Shown one piece after another: positions 12,101 to 23,805 of a stretch of DNA of 64,000 nucleotides. The translations under genes were made by a program, and so were the position numbers. Each line of letters begins with the position of its first letter. Position 1 is the first letter of the stretch. The DNA lies in NCBI RefSeq assembly GCF_000226095.1, contig NC_016473.1:4650001-4714000 (forward strand), in the 5' to 3' direction. The stretch comes from Thermothelomyces thermophilus ATCC 42464 (taxonomy: Eukaryota; Ascomycota; Sordariomycetes; Sordariales; Chaetomiaceae). The notes below the pieces were generated by a model. That model made no database searches, was not told the DNA's origin, and was given only the letters and a program-made list of their open reading frames with translations.

Positions 12101-12546
12101 TCTATAGGATGAGGGAGGCCAAGATCCTGGAGAGGGAGCTGGCGGCGGTCAGGAGGGAGGAGTTGAAGGACGAGAACGATGTGGACGCGGGGACGGGCGA
12201 GGCTCGGACCGCGGAGGCCGGGCCTGGTGAGGTAAATATAAAGAAAGAGAACGATGTGGAGGAAGGGGAGATGAAGGACGAGAATGTGGGGGAAGAAGGT
12301 GCGAAGGAAGATACTTGTCAGGTGAAGGAAGAGGAAGTGAAGGAAGTGAAGGTGAAGGAGGAAAGGGCGGATTCTGCTAGGAAGTTGTCTGTGATGGAGG
12401 TTGATAAGTTCCAGGAGGGGGAAGTGGCACAGATCAAGACGGAGGAGACACAGGAGACGGAGGACGTGGTCAAGGCGAAGACGACGGGCGTCAAGAGGAT
12501 AACGACGATTTTCCTATCCTCTGATGATGAGGACGACGAGCTCTGA
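9157..12546 (+). CDS. SNF2-family DNA translocase, ERCC6L2/Rad26-like
   Basis: Nuclear ATP-dependent DNA translocase of the SNF2 superfamily, likely acting in DNA repair or transcription-coupled processes. One uninterrupted exon of 1129 residues, unusual among its intron-bearing neighbours. Seen: a basic N-terminus, the Q-like RDYQIAGVQFL segment, Walker A GDDMGLGKT (215-223), DECH box (332-335), LTGTAIQNKYEELW, a Cys-rich insert near 480 (PCDCGSKRKRGWCC), then the helicase C lobe with DGSLSYEERQ, STRAGGVGLNIT (643-654) and QDRAYRIGQ (675-683). After it comes a conserved tail with FKGVQ and GLKNLFSFH, a Gly/Asn-rich linker, a block near 930-1000 starting NPWRMHYRFNPPEDVMRR that resembles the C-terminal domain of ERCC6L2-type proteins, and a Lys/Glu-rich acidic end. 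The start has a good context (ACCATGG). The SNF2 call is firm; the subfamily is an inference from motif order. Confidence 0.93.
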   Translation: MAHTAEISDDDRTASSADDNSPSTAKALGKRKLTVDFEEKVAWTDSDSGNGEIRMPQKGTKRRAVSKGKRSAGKGAANGAKAKTRAAGSRGGANSVAESSVEDEYADANMPDYLLRRRKAFDRDMALLRDAGLRLPPDYSDIYFSDDDHVSTLEQRPKFDESSGIRPCRPYKDIELEYSAGIIPAPIAQYLRDYQIAGVQFLHQRFVYQRGCILGDDMGLGKTVQVAAFLAVAFGKTADERDARRMRKVRRAGDQWYPRVMIVCPGSLMQNWRNELNRWGYWHVDTYHGPGKEDVLQAAKAGRIEIMITTYVTYKKMREAVNEVEWDCVVADECHVLKDRRSETTQAMDCVNALCRIGLTGTAIQNKYEELWTLLNWTNPGRFGTLSEWHNTITKPLTVGQSHDATLKQLSIARTTAKKLVQNLLPDFFLRRMKTLIADQLPRKTDKVVFCPLTDIQRDAYQNFLDGSQIPFIISASEPCDCGSKRKRGWCCYSTLPDGRRWVSVVFPSILTLQKISNHITLLIPSSTDPSEKQSSELKALQICVPDGWDQLYRNRDSMLNLANPEFCGKWKVLRKLLHFWHDNGDKVLVFSHSVRLLRILQDLFHNTSYNVSFLDGSLSYEERQRVVDDFNSDPAQFVFLISTRAGGVGLNITSANKVVIFDPHWNPSYDLQAQDRAYRIGQIRDVDVFRLVSAGTIEEIVYARQIYKQQQANIGYNASSERRYFKGVQQDSTRKGEIFGLKNLFSFHADQVVLREIVNKTNIAEAKAGVYLADIDLDKMARDEDEELNYIKQEPADDEEAGMSQLAKLITAEDQEELLRARKAARPRTDAIAGILASAGVEYTHENSEVIGTSRVEAQLSRRAELVARRGGGGGGVGSGGSPNDDTDLDDPEGDSALFADSQASAVNGPTTTGGNKSNNNKKKRRSNPWRMHYRFNPPEDVMRRQFCSMAREFGFASATDFALVVESWTQEQRRNCLDTFYRMREAKILERELAAVRREELKDENDVDAGTGEARTAEAGPGEVNIKKENDVEEGEMKDENVGEEGAKEDTCQVKEEEVKEVKVKEERADSARKLSVMEVDKFQEGEVAQIKTEETQETEDVVKAKTTGVKRITTIFLSSDDEDDEL

Positions 12547-14540
12547 GTGCGGCTGGCCCGCGACAAGAGAGCAATGGCATTTTGGGCGGAAGAGATACGA
12601 TACCCCTTTTGCTAACCCCTGCATCCTTGATTGTATAGTCCGTACACTACTACTTTGTACATCAACTCTTTTGACGCTAGTCATCAACAGAGAGAGCACC
12701 ATACAGCCGTAGTCCATCCAGAAATGGGGGTCCAACATCCCGGTCCGTGGATGCTTGGGATAGAGAAACTTGGGGTGAAGCAGGCGCCGGAAAAGAACAT
12801 GTGCGTGCACCGTCTGCATGTGATTGCGAACCTTGAGCTCCACTCTTCCCAAGTCGCAGCGATTGACGCACTACACTACACTACGCAGTAGTAGTGCCCT
12901 TGCCCTTGTTATGTTTACAAATGTTCAGGTACACAGTAAATGTGAGAAAGAATCCGGAACAAGCCTTGTAGCACATTTCTCCTACACTAGCTGTAGCGAA
13001 GTTGGACGGCTGGCAGCCGGCGAAGCCCCAGTTTTGGCCGAGGTCATAATCCAAGACGGTCCAAGGGTAGCAGCCAATCAGGGTGGGCCCGCAGACGCAA
13101 GTGTGACAGCTGGAAGGCAGCGCACTTGGCCCGTGAGGTCAGAGGCAGGGCTGTGACGCATCCATTATTTTCACATGCCATTATGATCCCCACCATCCTT
13201 GGTCTGGGCGAGTCCCGTGTTATCGAGTCAGTTCGGGGCGACTTCGCAGCCGGTGTTCCCCAGGAAATACCTATTCTGCTGAAGGGGGGAACGCAAAACT
13301 GAAAATGTATGTTTGTGGCTTCGGAACTTGACATATTATTGTCTGAAAGAACAATCGACTCAAATTGACTGCGCTCGCATCATGCATGTATTGTAGGAGT
13401 CATGGTGCACGCTACCGAACTTCCTCTTCTCCTTTCCTGACGTTGTCCAAGCCCGCCGATCTTCCAGTTCCCCGTGGCTGCGGGGGAGGGGCGCCCGGCG
13501 TTAGCAGGGGGTGTTTTTTTGGGGGGGGTACGTCCGTACATACGAATTATTCCGTACTCTGTAGTGTGATGCTGGAAGAGGTGTAGTAACTATACTAGCT
13601 AGTACTTGATTGTTAACTACCTCAGTGCGATGGCGTATGTAACTGGCCACTCGAGCAGCTCAACCGGCCAATGGCAGGCCTGCTCCCGGCGTCTGGGGCG
13701 GCATGGGCTCGGCAATTCGGTCGACGGGCACTGTGGGGTCCTGGCCAGGGTGGGGTGCTGTTGCCGAGAGCGGCGAGTGGTTGCAGACCATCGAAGCTCG
13801 GCTCAAGGGACGAATACCTTATCGATGACTCGACCTGCCTTAGCAGCTAGGTTGCCGTTTTGCTTTCTGACGAGTTCTCTTGGGACCCGTAACGGTAAAA
13901 CATTTTCGGAATGGAAGAAAAAAAAATCAATCATCATGAGAAAGCAAAACAAAGGAGAAAGAAATATAACGTGTTGTGGCGATGAGATGATGGAGATAGG
14001 AATGATGGCGAGTCCACTTCCCCCTGCTCTCTACTCTTTTCTTTCCCTGCCCGGACGTGCGCAATGAGGCGTTGATTGAAGTACTGCTCTGGGGAGAACG
14101 TGTGGATCGTGGGGACAGGGGAATAGCCGCTAGACCGATCTCTCCCGAAACTCAAGCCCACTCCCCGTCTCTCCAGGCTCCCGTCTCCCTTCCGGAAGCT
14201 CGCCCGGTCTGACCTCGCTCCGGTAAGCACTCGTTTTCTGGGGACCGACCCGTTGGAGTCACAAGTTGGCTGAGCCGGGATATTGTCTCCTGGACTTTCG
14301 ATTCATGTGGCTCTTCTTCTTCTACTTCTTTTCCTTTTCTCTTCTTTCTTCCCTTCTACTTTTCCCACAGTCGACGTCACGTCTTGATTTCGTCACTACC
14401 CTGACACCCATCCCTTGCGTCAAGCTTCGCACGGGGATCTTCCGCCAGTCAATTGTCGCATTCCCCCGTCTTTCCTTCTTCCATACTTTGTGAAGTACCA
14501 AAGTATTACACATCGTCATCATCCAATTGCGTCGCCCGCC
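12547..14540. other. Intergenic region with promoter of isocitrate lyase
   Basis: No gene seen. The right part holds a strong pyrimidine-rich tract (about 14311-14366), common upstream of highly expressed fungal genes. A G run lies at about 13521-13528. The rest shows only short frames without motifs. Confidence 0.6.
14223..14370 (+). other. Candidate 5' UTR intron of isocitrate lyase
   Basis: A canonical donor (GTAAGC at 14223) and a pyrimidine tract ending in CCCACAG at 14370 lie upstream of the start codon at 14541. They would form a 148-nt leader intron. This is inferred from signals only. Confidence 0.4.
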
Positions 14541-16672
14541 ATGGCCGCCAATAACATGATCAATCCCGCCGTGGATCCCAACCTGGAGGACGAACTCTTC
14601 GCCAAGGAGGTCGAGGAGGTCAAGAGGTGGTGGAGCGAGCCACGATGGCGGTACACGAAGCGGCCCTTTACCGCGGAGCAGATTGTCAACAAGCGCGGCA
14701 ATCTCAAGATTGAGTACGCCAGCAACACACAGAGCAAGAAGTTGTGGAACATCCTCGAGAAGCGTTTCAAGGTAAGCTTCCGGATATCGGAACCCTCCCT
14801 CTCTCGAGGAACACGTCCGAAGGACATCTCCCAAAAGGGGCACCCCCAAGGGACAATGGAACACTCAAGTGGCTGACAATGGGAACCTCGGAACAGGAAA
14901 GGGACGCCAGCTACACGTACGGCTGCCTGGAGCCCACTGCCGTCACCCAGATGGCCAAGTACCTCGACACCGTCTACGTCTCGGGCTGGCAGTCGTCATC
15001 GACCGCCTCCTCCTCGGACGAGCCCGGTCCGGACCTGGCTGACTACCCCTACGTGAGTAACCATCAATGAGGAGGAATGCCCGGGGCACGGGGAGGAAGA
15101 AGACGGAGGGGAGAAAGAGGAGCAAGAAGTGTGGCTAACAAACGAGCAGACGACGGTGCCCAACAAGGTCGGCCATCTCTTCATGGCGCAGCTCTTCCAC
15201 GACCGCAAGCAGCGCCAGGAGCGCATGTCGGTGCCCAAGGCCCAGCGCGCCAAGCTTCCCAACATCGACTACCTGCGCCCCATCATCGCCGACGCTGACA
15301 CGGGCCATGGCGGTCTGACCGCCGTCATGAAGCTGACCAAGCTCTTCATTGAGAAGGGCGCCGCCGGCATCCACATCGAGGACCAGGCGCCGGGCACCAA
15401 GAAGTGCGGCCACATGGCCGGCAAGGTCCTGGTGCCCATTAGCGAGCACATCAACCGCCTGGTGGCCATCCGCGCCCAGGCCGACATTATGGGTAAGTTT
15501 TCTGTCTCCCCCCATTTTCTTACTCAAGCACAGAATAAGGAAAGAAGAAGAAAAGAAGTCGGGAAGAAGCAGTGAAGAGGAGGAGAAATATAAAAAAAAA
15601 AAAAGAAAAGAAAACCCCCTATGCTAAGACGGCGGCACACAGGCTCCGACCTCATTGCCATCGCGCGGACCGACGCCGAGGCGGCCACGCTCATCACGTC
15701 CACCATCGACCCGCGCGACCACGCCTTCATCCTGGGCAGCACCAACCCCAACCTGCAGCCGCTCAACGACCTGATGCTGGCGGCCGAGAGGGCCGGCAAG
15801 GCGGGCGCTGAGCTGCAGGCCATCGAGGACAAGTGGCTGGAGCAGGCCAACCTCAAGCGCTTCGACGACGCCGTGCTGGACGCCATCGCCGGCATGCCCA
15901 ACGCGCAGTCGCTGGCCGACCAGTACCGCAGCGCCATCAAGGGCAAGCAGCTGTCCAACGCCGAGGCCCGCGCCATCGCCCGCCGCATCCTCGGCCGCGA
16001 CATTTACTTTGACTGGGACGCCCCGCGCACCCGCGAGGGCTACTACCGCCTCAAGGGCGGCTGCGACTGCTCCATCAACCGCGCCATCGCCTATGCCCCT
16101 TACTGCGACGCCATCTGGATGGAGAGCAAGCTGCCCGACTACAAGCAGGCAGAGGAATTTGCCCGCGGCGTGCACGCCGTCTGGCCCGAGCAAAAGTCGG
16201 TTTTTTTTTTTTTTTTTCCCTTTCTCTTCTTGTCTTACCCCTTCTTTTTCCCCGCTTTACCTTCCAGGAATAGAAAACAAAATTACTGACAAAAGACATC
16301 TCCCCCCCCCCCAGACTCGCGTACAACCTGTCGCCCTCGTTCAACTGGAAGGCGGCGATGCCGCGGGAGGAGCAGGAGACGTACATCCGGCGGCTGGCCA
16401 AGCTGGGCTACTGCTGGCAGTTCATCACGCTGGCGGGCCTGCACACGACGGCGCTGATCAGCGACCGGTTCGCGCAGGCCTACGCGCGCCAGGGCATGCG
16501 CGCCTACGGCGAGCTCGTCCAGGAGCCCGAGATGGAGCTCGGCGTCGACGTGGTCAAGCACCAGAAGTGGAGCGGCGCCGCCTACGTCGACGAGCTGCAG
16601 AAGATGGTCACCGGCGGCGTCAGCTCCACCGCCGCCATGGGCAAGGGCGTCACCGAGGAGCAGTTCCATTAA
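14541..16672 (+). CDS. acu-3: Isocitrate lyase
   Basis: Cleaves isocitrate to glyoxylate and succinate, the first step of the glyoxylate bypass, needed for growth on acetate and fatty acids. Exons 14541-14771, 14897-15052, 15150-15492, 15643-16195 and 16315-16672 give 546 residues, the usual fungal length. Seen: [41 protein letters not shown], the catalytic KKCGH (213-217, active-site C215), [27 protein letters not shown], and the C-terminal block with [12 protein letters not shown] and [10 protein letters not shown]. The fourth intron uses a weak donor (GTCGGT) followed by a long T run. The protein ends EEQFH, so it has no classical C-terminal peroxisomal signal. The symbol follows the Neurospora name for this enzyme. 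Confidence 0.97.
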
Positions 16673-18558
16673 AAAGGTAATAAAAAGGGGTCCGGTAAAG
16701 GGCTCTTTATAGATAGAGAGGGGTTAACTAGGAGCAGAGGAGGACGAGGAGGAGCAGTAGAAGAAGGAGAAGAAGAAGAAGCTCGCTCTAAGAATCAGGG
16801 AAGGAAACATTCCTTGTCTTGCAAAGTCGGGGAAGAAAGAACAGGACGATGGCGGCCGCGGGTGGCCATCCGCGACCTTATTTATGTCTAAGGACAAGCC
16901 GAGTTTATTCATCGGCGGGATGGGTTTGGATATTCTTCATTGATGTGTTTTCCTTCGCTCTGCTCGTCTGCTACTCCCAAGTGCTAGATCTCCAAAAAGT
17001 ATTTTTTTTTCCTAGACTGCTCCGGTCCATCCTTTCCCCGTCTTGTTTTTCCACTTCTCAATCGAGGGAGCGCCTCTTTTGACGTCCATCGTCCTTGCCC
17101 CTTTCTTCCCCGGACTGATCGTTCTGGGAAGACTGCGCTTTCCTGGCCAAGAGCTCTACTACTATGATTAGTATGTACATACCTTTCGCCAAAAGTAACT
17201 ACACTGGCATGGTAAAGTAGGAAGTCGCCTCTGCCAGTCCCGCAATTGGGATTTCCTTTTTTGGAGGACCATTCGGCTCAGGCTCGTCACTCTTTGGTTC
17301 TGCTTTCCCTGCCCCCTCTCGCCATCTTCTTGCATAGGTGCGTAAGGCAAAAAAGTAGTGGCCGTGGCTAAACATTGCTTTTCCTTGTGACTCACGACAA
17401 TGCAAAAATACGATGTCATAGTGGAACAACCTCCCGCCTTCCCGCCCATGCCACCGCGATCAGACATCCCACCCTATCCCGCCCCGGGCGCCGATGGCCG
17501 CCAACAAGAAAAGGAGAAACAACTGTGAAGCCAGATGGGCAGATGAGACGAGTCAAAAAGTGCGAGCTGCCAGCAGCGAGTTTTGTTCTTCCTGGGCGGT
17601 GGGATCGTTTCGAGATCGTTTTAGCGGCGGCCAAATTCGGCAAGCGTCTTCTGTCAGCAAATCTCACCCCCCGTCTTTGCCATAATGAATCAGATATTGT
17701 GCGACGAACGATGGGCGCGCCGCGCGCGCCAATAAATTGGATCCGCGATCCTACGGCTTACTGGAGGCGGCGCGGAACTCCAAGTCCACTCGCTCGCTGC
17801 CCACCACGTCATCCGACCCAGGCAAGCGGTGCTCTCTTTCTTTATATATCATCTGATACAGGGAGTGGGCCGTGATTGTTTATGATTAGCAGCTCTTGTC
17901 AAGCCGATGTAGGGGAGACGCGGGAGGAACAGGGAGGTGGTGGGGGGAGGAGAAAGAAGGGGGAAGGGGGGGGGGAGGCAAGTTCCAAACGCGCCACTAA
18001 GTAGAAATAAATATCCTTGCTACTGACACTCTCCCTCCTCCTCCGTGCCGCCAGCAGAACTGCAAGCGCTCGAGGAATGCTGGGCCACTGCCGGTAGTAC
18101 ACCAAGGGCATCTTTGCGAGGTCTACCCCGTATTGATCGCCCGCCGTGCCCAGTACGCCTGTCTGATCTTAGCGCTGTGACGGCCTGGGCCTTTCGACGA
18201 CGGGAGGGTCCCTGTGCGAGCTAGCGAGCGACCAGAAGTTGTGCAGATCCGCGATGTGGGTTTTAAGAATCAGACTATCATTCATGGGTGCCTTAGGCTG
18301 GCCCACATGTAGGTTAGGTCGTGGTAAAGGTGGCCTACAATGCGAGGATGAAGGAAAGTCGCAGCTTCTAAATGTAGTAGCCACCGCGAGGGTCCATGGC
18401 GTGTTTGAACGGAGAGGTCCGAAGCGGCACATCCCTACTGCCCCGGGGTGTGCTTTTCCCTATCTGATAAGTCCCCTATTCTAGAACGAACTCTTTCCGC
18501 CTTGAATTTGGTTGGAAACCCGAGTCGTCAAGATTGGGTGGCGTGTGAGCCAACTCAC

Positions 18559-18559
<1 letters not shown>

Positions 18560-18591
<32 letters not shown>
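18560..18591. repeat. 32-base A homopolymer with short inverted flanks
   Basis: An uninterrupted A run is flanked by CAACTC on the left and GAGTTG on the right, so the flanks can pair with the A run as loop. No clear target-site duplication or element body is seen beside it. Confidence 0.9.
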
Positions 18592-18594
<3 letters not shown>

Positions 18595-20969
18595 AGTTGT
18601 GGAGAGCGAGAACATTTAAGAACATTTGTCAGTCAAGACTGCCACCTCAAGGGCAATCGAACACTCCCCCACGCATAACCAAGACAAAACTCCTCCCGTC
18701 GTGCGAAATCTAGGCATCTAATGAAGTGCACAGGGCTCGATTCCAGACGACAACGGGATGCATGCAGCATCCCGCAGGCGGATTCGTCCCTTCCGTCGCA
18801 TCCAGCCCTCTGTAAGGGGACGGTCCATCGATCTAGGCACAACAGTGCATACAAAAGCACCTACATACATCCATCCATACATCCCCTACACTAGCTACAG
18901 CGCGTGCAGGGAGTCGTCTCTCGCGCGGCGATGCATCTATCGTCTGCCCGCGTCGCAGAGGGTCACAGTGCTTGTCCGTAGTTACTTGTCCATCTATGCT
19001 GTGGTTCGTCGGTCCGACATGTTCCCTCTTCCCCAGAGAGTATCAAGTCGGTAGGTTTGGCTCAAGTCGCATGCGAGTCGTTGGGAGCGGGTCCACCGAG
19101 ATGGCGGCTGATTAAGCTTGTAAGTGACGAAAAAGGAAACCAGCTTGGCCCTGATGCTTGCGTGAGGGTACACTACTAATTATAATCCGTACTCCGAACA
19201 ATACCTTATCCTCCGAGCGGGCTGGTCTTGGCAGATCGGCGGGTTACATCCAAGCCACGCGGGTCGTAAAAAAAAGACATACTAGAGTAGTAATTTACGG
19301 GCATGCAGATGGTATTATGCAACATTGGTATGGGGATCGATGAAATCTAGACGGCCGTGCCGTACGCCTGCCGCCAGGATTCCATCATTGGAGAGATTTT
19401 TGTGGGACAGCAACAGCAATCTCCACAAGTGCGGCGCGGGTGCTTCAACGGGTTTGGTAAATGTCGGTGCCTGGCAGAGATACCCGGGGGTTCGGAGTGG
19501 GTTCATTGCGGGGCGCTTTTTTAACAGCAGATACTTTTGACTCCATTCAATTCGGCTTATTTGTAAGGAATGAGGATGACGGAGTGGCACAGGGTGTGTG
19601 TGGGCTGCTTTGCGGGAAGGGGTACACCTACTTGACGACTTCTGTCAGCTTCTCCGCATCGCCGGAAAGTTTCGTGGCAACCAAACGGCGAGGCCCATGG
19701 TTTGCTCAATTTGATGATGAAGGCTCCGGGAAGCGAGAAGTTGGGAATCGATCCTCTATGGTGAATAAGTCGAGAAGCCGGCAAGCGGCTGCGCCTCGGA
19801 GCTGCCTCCGTCGTCTGAACTGGGATCTACAGTCCCCGTAGCTATTTTTGACACACCAGCGGATCTTGTGTGCTGTGATCGGGGAGGACGTGACAAGCGT
19901 AGGAGCGCTGGATGGCCACCCAAGCGCCGTCAGCAGGCAGCGGTATTGCACGAGGGCTCACGGCCTTTCCGCGTCGCTGGATCTAGTGTATTGTACAACG
20001 TTGCTTAGGATGGGATGAAAAAGCCCCAGGCACGAACGAAACTTGCCCCCTCCCCTGGGTTTGGCATCTTGGTGAGCATGATGGCGTATGAAACCAACGG
20101 TCAAAAGTCTCGCTCGTCGAGGTTCTCGCCACGCTTATTCCCAGAGGTCTTCTTGTTGTTTCTCAGTAGACATAGCTCGCACCCCTCGGGTAAGGTACTT
20201 AGGTGACCAGCGGTTGGTTTTCGGCCGGTCAAGAACTATGTTAGTGGGAGTAATTGTGAACGCTTTGTCTCGTTGTCAATAGCTCGGCGAGAGGCTACTC
20301 GATCGTACCTCCATGTAGCAGGCAATGTGCCGCTCCACGCTCCTTCTGTAGGAACGAGTCCTCCCGCATCCATTTTTGTCGCAGGTCCTGGTACACAGTA
20401 AGCAACACACCACCCCAAATCGCAGTGAGCCAACCGAGGATTTTCAGCACCTGAAGTGGCAACCCACATCCATCCCGCGTCAGTTCCGTCTAAAGCAACA
20501 ATCTTTTATTTTCACCGTCGCAGGCACCGTGGTTTGAGCGACGGCCTTGTGGGATGCTAATAAGAAGAAGCCTCTGCTTCGGCTGCTGAAGCCTCGGGCT
20601 CCCCTCGATGATGGCTTCGGAACAATGGGTGCACGCGCCCAGTGAGTAGGGGGATAGTGTCCGTCGTAGACCTACCACCTTAGTGATCGCGAGAGTAGGT
20701 TTTGGCCATTTGCCTCGATTGGCCGCAGAGTACGGATTACACTGACCCCTTTGAGGGCAAGCCCTGGGCAGTCCATCGTGGTGCGTGGCGCAAGTTTGTT
20801 GTTGCTGGCTTTTCCACCAAGCATGTATGTACGGATGTAGATAGTGACGTCCTGAGGAGTAGTTGTATGTACGGGGCAGAGACTGGCGTCAGCGAATCGC
20901 GGAAGAAGTGCAAGGCATCCACTGCAGGGCCCTCACAGTTTTCGTCTGAGCATTAGTGATCATGTGAGA

Positions 20970-21076
20970 AGTGTACATAAGGAAGGTAGGTACATACACC
21001 ATGTATATCGCACCTACCTAATTACCTTAAATATGTATTGTACATACATACATAGGTACCTAATAACCTAACCCTA
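20970..21076. repeat. AT-rich GTAC/TACATAC palindromic tract
   Basis: A dense set of short self-complementary words (GGTACATAC, TACATACATACATA, GGTACC) ends in a telobox-like CCTAACCCTA at about 21067-21076. No gene lies nearby. Confidence 0.6.
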
Positions 21077-23805
21077 CAAGTATCGACGGAATATGTGCGT
21101 GGGCTGGCAGTTGTACATCCACTTGTTCGCTCGGTCAAGAGGCAAGCAATTGCATAGTTTGTTTGTTACGTCGGATTCCCGTGTTCCCGGATTATGGTAC
21201 TCTCACGCTCGAAACACCCGCAGAGGGTGGTTTACGGCATACCACGGGATGCGATTGGACCGGGCCGTCAGTGTGCCGCGATGGGCGGGCATATGCTGGA
21301 AGCCTGATACCCGGTTCTCGACCTCGAACAATGGGGAAAGATCGAACGCCAAGCATGACTTGCCGGGTCCGAGCTCGCTGCTTTCTGGAACGCGCGACTT
21401 ACCCTGCAACGAACCTGCGGCTCAGCCAGAATGCCAGAGGCCCCAGCTGTAATCCGCACTCCGTACTCCGTACCAAGCAGCACAGAGTAGTTACAGAGTA
21501 TGGTGTAGGATTACAATTATGTAAAATGGGCCTGGCTGCTACCATAAGAAGTTAGTGTATGTACGAAGTACTAGTATTTACAGAACATTGGTTGGTTCAT
21601 CAGATGCCACTGCATACTTATTATACTTGACACGTGATTCGTATGGCGTTGAAGGGAAACCGAAAACATAAGCTGTGCAGGTGCAGTCGCAAAAGGAGAC
21701 AAGTCTCTCATCGCCTAGCCGGAGTCGTGACGCAATTGAGGAAGCTTCAATGGGCTGCCATCTCCAATATACCCCAGCTCGGGGAGAGAATGGCTTTGTT
21801 TGTTTGCGCACACAAAGCAGCGTATGTAGACGTAACATGGATTCTCAGTTTGTTACGAAATATTCGTATTACGGCGCCTTCCGATGCCCAGAAACCGCTA
21901 ATGCGGCATCACCTTGGATCCAAACGTCTTTTGCTATGCAACCCCTGTCCATGTTGCCGATGGTTTGGCCTGAGACGATCGAAACGGGCGGTCTCGTCGT
22001 CCCGATCGGAAACAGGCGCCACACAACAAACGAGCCATGGGAAAGTGGCCTGCGTACACTAAGTATTACAAGTAATGTTCTAAAGGGTTGCGTGCATTAG
22101 AAAATTTTGGTGTTTTTTTTTGGAGAAACAATGGCAGGAGCTACGCAGCGAAGTTACTACTAGTAGGAAAGTGTGTGATTGGGATCGAGCTGTCGCCATT
22201 TGTTGGGGGCCGTCGGCCCATGTTTTTTCCTCTCGAGTCTCGACGTCCCGTCTCCCCTTCCACCCATCTGCCCTCCGCTCCGGGCGCGGCCAAAAAACGG
22301 ACGATGACGATTTTTCTAACGGACTGCTAAGCATGGACGCATGTGTCGCAACGAGTGAGCAGTGGACCCCTGTCCGATGGCACACCATCCCCGCCAAACA
22401 CGGCGTTCCCCAAAAGCCGTTTCAGCCCGTCGATCCTCGGGACTGCTACGCCTCATCCAACGTCTCCCATGCAGGGCACCGGGGGTGTGCCCGGAGGGCA
22501 AGTAAGCAGAGGACCAGTGCACACATGTACATAGCATACCTGCTTTACCTTACATACTTCTTACCTAGGTATGTATGTACGTATTCCGTACCTACAAGTG
22601 GCCATGCCGCGTGGTCTTGAGCCTCCCACTGCCAGCCATCGGACGAGTCAGGTTCTTAGTGTAGACCCAGCTCTACTCTCATCTCGACACCAATCACCCA
22701 CATCATCAGTCAGACAGGTTGCTATCTAGCTTTTTTTCACTCCCCCGAGTGCGTTCCGAATGCCGGTCGAGTCCAATAGTTATTACGCTTGACGCTGGGT
22801 GCTCAGTTTCTTTTCTATTTCATTTTCTTCTCTTACTAGTTCGATCTAGTAATGGTGACCACGGTTGGCGAGCGAGCCCTTCAAACATCCACCATCATTT
22901 TGAGCGTCTAAATATCCCTCGCTACATCAAACCCGTCCGATTCGTGTCTTGAGCTGGCTCAACATCGGGCTTCAAACCTTTCGCCATCGAGTCTTTCCTT
23001 GGACCTCACTCTGGTACGTCCGAGCGCTGCGCCCGCCGTTGTTGGACCATCCTCACTTCGTCCGTCCGAGAGCAGCGTGATTCCGGATCGCTACCACGAG
23101 AACCGAGCCCAATTCAACCTCCTAACCAAGTGCTGGCCACAACGACTGCTAGGTAAGGTACGCATGCTTCTTCTTACCGCCCCCTCTTTTGGCAGAGGTT
23201 TCGCACCGGTCCGCAGACGTTGCTCTTGCTCTTGCTCTTGACAGCCAACTCATGCCAGGATAGCCCTGGCCGTGGCGTCATGAGCATCCAGGGTCTGTCC
23301 TAGTGGACTTGACTGCCTGAGCTCTGATACGCACTGTTTCCAGACTGTGCCTTCGGTTCGGGTCCTGGACGAGGGCGACACTTTAAGGCCATCCCGTCTT
23401 TTTGTGGTGCACCTTTCAATGGTCCTGCTTCTTGTGTCCTTGCAGAAGAAACAGGAGCTTAGCCCGCGCTCCCACGTCCTCTGTCGGCCTTGTTCACACT
23501 AGTCCTACACACCGACAACAACTGCCGCGAGTACGGTTCATCCTTCAACTCCATCACCACCGTCATCGCCATCGTCCCTGCCTTCGTCCATCATCCCTCT
23601 CTTTTTTTGCCTGTGTTTGACTGTGTCTTGGGTTCAACTGCTCACCCATCGCATTAGATGCCCTTATCTTGATCTCACGAGAGGTTGAGCTGGTCCTGAG
23701 CGGCTTGCTGGGGCTCTTTCCCGCTGCGCTGGCGGCGCCCTTGTTTTTATCCCATCATCGAACGGGGCTGACCGAACCAGTCCTCACGCACCACACGCAC
23801 AAAAA

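Larger units (their letters stand above)
16673..23805. other. Gene-poor block of 7.1 kb
   Basis: Only short, motif-free open frames on both strands. It includes a 32-base A run (18560-18591), AT-rich GTACATAC-type tracts near 20970-21075 and 22550-22590, and repeated ACTCCGTAC-like words (for example near 21460-21475). I recognise no transposase, reverse transcriptase or gene remnant. The right end (about 22700-23800) is pyrimidine-rich, has possible leader-intron signals (GTAAGG near 23153), and is probably the leader of the next gene. Confidence 0.55.
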
